Assembly (NCBI GenBank): GCA_054601695.1
Contig: BAAHQB010000349.1
Span: 62,001 to 126,000, forward strand
Reading direction: 5' to 3'
Source: Amorphochlora amoebiformis
Lineage: Eukaryota; Cercozoa; Chlorarachniophyceae
Length of the DNA: 64,000 nucleotides
Positions 1-64,000 of the stretch are shown here, piece by piece; the first letter of the stretch is position 1, and every line of letters starts with the position of its first letter. Under the pieces are notes generated by a model. The model was not told the origin of the DNA. It searched no databases and saw nothing but the letters and a program-made list of their open reading frames with translations. The translations under genes and the position numbers were made by a program.

Positions 1-387
1 TGTTATTGCCGCAATCCACGAACACGTTGAGAACGCAGGTCAACCCTAACCCTAACCCTAACCCTAACCCTAACCCTAACCCTAACCCCAACCTTAATTC
101 TAAACCTAACCCTAACCCTAACTCACCGTAATTATATACCTAATTATTAATTAACCTAACCTTAACCCTAATCCAAGCCCTAACCTTAACCCTAACCTTA
201 ACCCTAATCCTTGTCCAACCCTAATCCTTACCCTAACCCTAACCCTAACCCTAACCGAGTCAATGGTCCATGGATATACATACACATACATAGATCTATA
301 ACCCTAACCGAGTCAATGGTCCATGGATATACATACACATACATATAGATCTATGTATATTAATACATTAACATATGAATATACATA

Positions 388-453
<66 letters not shown>

Positions 454-459
454 CATAAG
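1..459. repeat. Intron of CPS: telomere-type repeats, short tandem duplication, (TA)n
   Basis: Bases 41-253 are perfect and degenerate CCCTAA units. A ~51-bp segment containing GAGTCAATGGTCC is present twice in tandem (about 248-353). The rest is (TA)n up to the AG at 458-459 of the first CPS exon. No gene seen. Confidence 0.85.
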
Positions 460-14837
<14,378 letters not shown>

Positions 14838-15018
14838 GCATGTTACACAAAAAAAAGGGAGAGTATATATTAAAGAAAAAAGGTTAAAAAAAAGTTAAAA
14901 ATAAAAAAAAATAGAGTAAAAAAAAAAAAAGGTAAACCGTAAAAAAAAAAAAAAGGTAAAAAAAAAAAAAAAGAGTTAAAAAAAAAAAATAAAGGAGAGA
15001 AAGAATACGGGGGACGTA
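14838..15018. other. 3' flank of CPS, A-rich
   Basis: Multiple runs of 8-14 A follow the CPS stop. This is where a polyadenylation region would lie; no single signal stands out. Confidence 0.5.
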
Positions 15019-23426
<8,408 letters not shown>

Positions 23427-23946
23427 GGGTTCCGAGTTTCCGGAATTGAGCGGGAAGATTCCGATTTTTGCCGTGAATCCCGGGATTTAATTTTCCAATT
23501 ATAATTCATTATTTTAGGTGAAATCATTATAATTGTGACTGTTGTGGCACTGAGTCTGAGACTCTTTGAGTCTGAGTGTGACAGTGACCTCTCACTGACG
23601 ATGAGATATTATTGTTAGTATCTAGTAACACACAGATATACTGGTATGTGCTAGATCTAGTAGATGTGTATACGAGATCATAGTATGCCAAGATATACTA
23701 TCTCCAGTATCTAGCTAGCACGGTATTAGACTACATACGGTACACTCGTGTATAAGTACTAGAAGTATACTAAGGATTCAATTTAATCTAGATCTAAATT
23801 TTCCAGAAAGGCTATTTTTAAAAACGCGCTCGAAAATCAATGATAAGACTGCTCCAAATTAGTCGGCGCGAAAACGCAGGTACTAGAGGTATAGATAGAG
23901 TGTAGGCCCGCTTACCAGCAGGTTAACACTATTACAAGTGCGGTGA
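23427..23946. other. Intergenic region between two minus-strand genes
   Basis: Mostly non-repetitive. It should contain the promoter of the class II aldolase gene and the 3' end of the CPBP gene. A GAGTCTGAGACTCTTTGAG stretch near 23551 is partly self-complementary. No motif recognised. Confidence 0.5.
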
Positions 23947-32220
<8,274 letters not shown>

Positions 32221-32463
32221 CGACCCGTCGGGATGCTTTTTTGATGTCCCACGATAGTCCCGTGGTGTGTTTTATCCCTTTGACACGTGTGCATATGACA
32301 TGTGTCATCCTGGATGACATTTATGTGACAAGGTGCCGTGTCACACCTGATGGATCCTCAACCCATCTCTTCACCTCCTCTTCGGCCGGCCCCGCCCTTC
32401 CCCAGACTGTGTTTACTATTTTTAGCTATGATAACAGCCTTTTTATCTCCCACTGGCTCCCCC
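32221..32463. promoter_or_regulatory. Bidirectional promoter region, CPBP / Sen54-like
   Basis: 243 bp separate two divergent ATGs. The interval lacks microsatellites and contains repeated TGACAYGTGT-like motifs at about 32280-32345 (TGACACGTGT, TGACATGTGTCA, TGTGACA). Shared use is inferred from the geometry. Confidence 0.5.
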
Positions 32464-41345
<8,882 letters not shown>

Positions 41346-41381
41346 TACATATATATATATATATATATACATACAATGTAA

Positions 41382-41432
<51 letters not shown>

Positions 41433-41502
41433 TACATATATGTATATATATATATACGTATATATATAGAGATATGAAATATATTGATATATATATATAT
41501 AT

Positions 41503-41533
41503 ATGAATATGGAGAAAAGTAGAGTGGTACTAT

Positions 41534-41606
<73 letters not shown>

Positions 41607-41732
41607 ATTGATAGAGATATGTATACATATTGATATATATATATATATATATATGAATATGGAGAAAAGTAGAATGGTACTATTATATATATAGATATGT
41701 ATGTATATATATATTATGTATGTGTATGTATA

Positions 41733-41787
<55 letters not shown>

Positions 41788-41817
41788 ACATGAATATGGA
41801 CAAAAATAGAATGGTAC

Positions 41818-41856
<39 letters not shown>

Positions 41857-41859
41857 ATG

Positions 41860-41935
<76 letters not shown>

Positions 41936-41943
41936 ATATATGT

Positions 41944-41981
<38 letters not shown>

Positions 41982-42015
41982 GAATATGGACAAAAGTTTA
42001 ATGGTACTATTAATT
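41503..42015 (+). pseudogene. Four decayed copies of the terminal Sen54-like exon
   Basis: AATATGGAGAAAAGTAGAG recurs downstream of the true exon at about 41507, 41655, 41791 and 41983, each ending GGTACTATTA and flanked by (TA)n. Divergence grows with distance: the first is identical over the shared stretch, the third reads GGACAAAAATAGAATGG, the fourth GGACAAAAGTTTAATGG. Confidence 0.92.
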
Positions 42016-42066
42016 ATATATATATATATATACATACATGTGTATATATGTGTATATATGTACATG

Positions 42067-42112
<46 letters not shown>

Positions 42113-42251
42113 TGTACATATATATATATATATACATATGTATGCATATGTATGATGAATATATATATTTATATACATAGCATTATATTTGTATATTCAA
42201 TACATACTTATAAATATCTATGTTTCACATAGCTTTTTTTATTTATACAAC

Positions 42252-46324
<4,073 letters not shown>

Positions 46325-47068
46325 AAATAACTACTTTTCAAAATCATGCTATATATCTAGTATATATATCCGACTTAAAAGTTACAATTCACTACATATC
46401 ATGAACCCCTTAGGAAAATAGTAACAAACAAAGAACTTTAGATTGATTAAATACTTTCAAATCATGCTAAATATCACCTAAGTCACATCTGGTACTACAT
46501 ATCATGAACCCCTTTAGGTATATTTAGATTTAGTAACAAAGAAAGACTTAAGTGTAATAGACAGGTGAGAGTATGTAGTGGATGTATGTTCGTATATCTA
46601 GTATATATATATATATATATGTATATATATTCTAGATATTTATATATAAACAAACCAATATACAGACATGTAATATACTTGCTGTATGGTTGTATATATA
46701 CATATATATATGTATATATATAACATTGATTGAATACTTTCAAATCATGCTATAACACTAGAACACTTAAGCTAGTTAAGTTACATCTGGTACCTACATA
46801 TCATGAACCCCTTTTTTAGGCATATAGTAACAAACAAAGACTCCAAGTGTGCTATATACCTAATTACAAGTCAGTATATCAGAAATTTATATCATAGTAC
46901 TATAGAGGTATACTACATATCTAGCATGTATAGTACTAGAAGTCAGTATTACTACTATATCAATATATTGTGCAACGCTAGTATTATACATGAAGCATAT
47001 ATAGCGTATATAAAATCGAAATCGCGACTCAGAAGATGTGAGAAATTACGATATTACTATACCAAAAG
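46325..47068. repeat. Convergent intergenic region with an imperfect tandem repeat
   Basis: From 46340 to 46860, units containing TTTCAAATCATGCTA and CATATCATGAACCCCTT recur three or four times. An open frame at 46803-47120 crosses the last unit and is not supported. It separates the unknown + gene from the end of GNPDA. Confidence 0.75.
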
Positions 47069-61535
<14,467 letters not shown>

Positions 61536-61809
61536 GTCCACGGCGGTAGCGAGATGTATCGTCACCAAGAAAACACGTGTACTCGTTCGATGGGACACCC
61601 GGGGGACAAGGAACTTAGAAGGAAGATATTAGAGGTTTATTAAAGGGGCGATATAATTCGAACTGAACGAAAATGTTCTCTGAACTTATCTGATGTTCTA
61701 CAAATAATAAATCGGTAAAGATTTTCTCAAGTGATTTCACCTAGTGACGTATCCTTTCTCGTAGTCCAACGACGAACCGGCAATCGGCAATGTCCGGCAT
61801 AATATTCCC

Positions 61810-62637
61810 TTGGATCCGTATGCGAGTTTTACATTACCGAAAACGCTCCATTTCGAAATGGGAATTTTAGGTAATCTTATCAAAAGGAATTTCCGAATGA
61901 GCGAAATATTAATTTATACCAAGGTTTTGTACCGCTTCTCCTGGGAACTTCTCCAACAAAGAGTTATCCCGCCATACACTTTCGACTGGCTGTCAAAAGC
62001 GACGATGGCGTCTACGACGTTTCAACCCCCTCCCAAGCAGTGGAAATTTAGATCCCTGGCCCCCACAGTGACGGGGAATGGAGAATGCAAGCTGGGCAAC
62101 CTTATTATAGCCGCTGCGCGGATCGAGATGAATACTCCGCCGCAGAGATACACGATCGAGCCTGCGACCGGGAAGGGAGCTGAGAACTATCCCCCAGTAT
62201 TGCAGCTCCCTAACACGAATTTCCGTCCCAAATCGATTTCCCAAGGCTCCCGAATGACTTCCGACACAAAGGGCAGACGTGCAATTGATAACTGTCACCT
62301 AGACCGCAAGTGTGCGGGGGAACGAACCGAGAGAAGAGGTAGCCAACTTGCCACAGGCCGACTCGACGCCCTGGTTGAATGCACCAACCTCGTGGAGATA
62401 GAGGAGAAAGCTCGTCGGGGTGATTATGGGAGCAAGTTATCTGCTGAGTCTCTGCGCAAACGACGTCGCCAACACGACAGCCTCGGAGGAAAAGCGTCGC
62501 TTAGTGGGTTGTTGGCACCCCCCAAGAAGTCGCCACACCACCACAAAATCAAGAGGAAGAAGAGGAGAAAAGTGGAACTGCTGCTTTCGCCTCCGCCGTC
62601 GACGAGTTTGTTCTGCCTCTCGCCGTTCACTATGTGA
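61810..62637 (+). CDS. Hypothetical open frame in a repeat-free block
   Basis: One uninterrupted frame of 275 codons; an internal ATG at 62005 gives a 210-residue version starting MASTTFQPPP. It is rich in Arg, Lys and Pro, with a basic stretch (KIKRKKRRKVE) near the end. Overlapping long frames also exist on the minus strand, so the coding strand is unsure. No family recognised. It lies divergent from GNPDA, ~275 bp from its ATG. Unlike the other genes here, it has no microsatellite introns. Confidence 0.35.
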   Translation: MDPYASFTLPKTLHFEMGILGNLIKRNFRMSEILIYTKVLYRFSWELLQQRVIPPYTFDWLSKATMASTTFQPPPKQWKFRSLAPTVTGNGECKLGNLIIAAARIEMNTPPQRYTIEPATGKGAENYPPVLQLPNTNFRPKSISQGSRMTSDTKGRRAIDNCHLDRKCAGERTERRGSQLATGRLDALVECTNLVEIEEKARRGDYGSKLSAESLRKRRRQHDSLGGKASLSGLLAPPKKSPHHHKIKRKKRRKVELLLSPPPSTSLFCLSPFTM

Positions 62638-63030
62638 GCACGATGTTGCAAAGCTCCTCCACGTTGTGCATCGATCCTTCCAATTCCCCTTGAAGGAGCA
62701 TTCAAACCCTTCAGCCTTCGTATCCTTCCTTCCTTCTCCACAATTCGTTCACCTCCTACAACTGTCTTTGCTGCTGGTGGGGTGGATGGGGAACGGGGGA
62801 GGTTTGCGGTGGTCGGTTGGCAGACTCTGAAGTCGAGTATACAAACATGTCTTCCGAGAGTGTTTTTTTCCATCTTTTCTATTTTTTCTGTACTCACTAT
62901 CTCTGTAATCTGCTCTCTACACTCTAAGCTCTCAGCAAAGCGTACCTGTGGATATTTTCCATTAATCCTCTTTTCGCGTCCTCTTTTGCTGTCTTTCGGC
63001 CTGTGTACCGCCGCAGAGAGCTAAAGTTGA

Positions 63031-63574
63031 ATGGATACCAACTTCTTTCTGGCCGATATATCCGTCGAGGCGTCGGGACGGCCTGGTTTTCTTCATTTAT
63101 GTCAATTTTATTCGTCTGTATGGATATACAACTGTCGTTATGTTATGTATTTGCCATTCTCTGCGTTATGTGTTTTTGTGATTGGTGGCGGAGGAGCAAA
63201 AAATATATGTATTTTAGTGGAACTATAACCATTTCGTAAATCTTAACTTGACCAACTGTAATATAATCGTCATTCCAACTTATGATTTTTCTTTCCCGTT
63301 TCAAACTGATTCTTCCGTCCGGGGCACTTTCATCCTGGAGCCTAGCTTACTGCCAAGAGCCGCACTGATATCTGACATCGGCTGTATCGATCCAGGGTTC
63401 ATTAGCGAGGGCAGACAGCTACTCTGTTTGTATGCCATCGTCTTGACAATTATCAATCTGGCTTTTGATCGTGAAATATATTCACAGTATGTAATCCATA
63501 AGTTTTTTCAACTTACTAGACTTAGTATAAAAGAAACAAAAATTAAACCTGTGATATTATTTATGCGCATCTGA
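63031..63574 (+). other. Possible exons of an unidentified plus-strand gene
   Basis: An ATG at 63031 opens with MDTNFFLADISVEASGRP, followed by a GT at about 63087. A second open stretch ends at 63574 and contains RAALISDIGCIDPGFISEG, which faintly recalls the dUTPase/dCTP deaminase IDPGF turn; this is too little to assign. The joining splice sites were not resolved. Confidence 0.25.
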
Positions 63575-63909
63575 GCTATAGTATAATATTGTAAATATTT
63601 TTTACATGTATCTAGATATCTAGATATATATATATTATGTGTGTGTGTAAAATTATCTAGATTATATATATCTAGTATATACGTATACACACATATATTA
63701 TATATATGTTCAAACAAATCTATTAATATCTAGAATATGTGATAATCCATATAACAGTGCAAATCTGAGAGGAACATGTTGCAATACTTAGTTATCCTGC
63801 CGTTGCTATGTTCTACCTAGTCTATCATACGTGTAGATCGTATACATTCTAGACACGAAACCACATCTGATCGTCTGACACAGTGTATCCAGCTACATCA
63901 AACAAGAAT

Positions 63910-63956
<47 letters not shown>

Positions 63957-63965
63957 GCATATTAG

Positions 63966-63979
63966 GCATGGGCCGCATG
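63966..63979 (+). other. Candidate 14-nt exon at the right edge
   Basis: The 14 bases lie between an AG at 63964-63965 and a consensus GTAAGT donor, directly after a (TA)n array. This is the same arrangement as the proven micro-exons in this window. Which gene it belongs to cannot be seen. Confidence 0.3.
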
Positions 63980-64000
63980 GTAAGTCAACTTGAAAAGCCT

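Noticed and set aside
41-250. True chromosome end
   Set aside because: The CCCTAA run is short, degenerate and internal, and similar arrays occur throughout the introns; the window starts inside a gene.

Overview
This is a eukaryotic nuclear window. The genes are cut into many very small exons, mostly 5 to 35 codons. The introns are built almost entirely of low-complexity DNA: (TA)n arrays, (GA)n/(TC)n tracts, minisatellites and interstitial telomere-type CCCTAA/TTAGGG arrays. I found the genes by translating the short non-repetitive islands between the arrays, joining those with compatible GT-AG boundaries and codon phase, and comparing the joined peptides with families I recognise. The standard genetic code fits (TAA and TGA stops). 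The telomere-like unit is TTAGGG. The lineage cannot be fixed from this; a protist or alga with inflated introns is the broad inference.

Layout. (1) 460-14837, + strand: 16 exons giving the last ~319 residues of the large subunit/synthetase part of carbamoyl-phosphate synthase; the 5' part lies left of the window. (2) 16376-23426, - strand: complete 12-exon class II aldolase/adducin-family protein, 270 aa, with a mitochondrial-type N-terminus. (3) 23947-32220, - strand: multi-spanning CPBP (CAAX/Abi) family membrane protease, 16 or more exons, ~406 aa. (4) 32464-41345, + strand: Sen54-like tRNA-splicing endonuclease subunit, 12 exons, ~254 aa, divergent from gene 3 across ~240 bp. (5) 42252-46324, + strand: small unrecognised protein, ~113 aa. 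(6) 47069-61535, - strand: glucosamine-6-phosphate deaminase, up to 21 exons, with active-site motifs intact. (7) 61.5-63.6 kb is a block almost free of microsatellites, with unassigned open frames on the + strand.

The genes are unrelated housekeeping functions (pyrimidine or arginine precursor synthesis, sugar metabolism, membrane proteolysis, tRNA splicing, amino-sugar catabolism), not a pathway cluster. Only about 5 kb of the 64 kb is coding.

The most unusual feature is recurrent. Many exon boundaries are accompanied by one to about a dozen partial, decayed copies of the same boundary, lying in the adjoining intron and separated by (TA)n. A second feature is a dispersed ~110-120 bp element, always joined to CCCTAA repeats, present at least 15 times and nearly always inside introns. 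Both suggest an active process that builds or enlarges introns.
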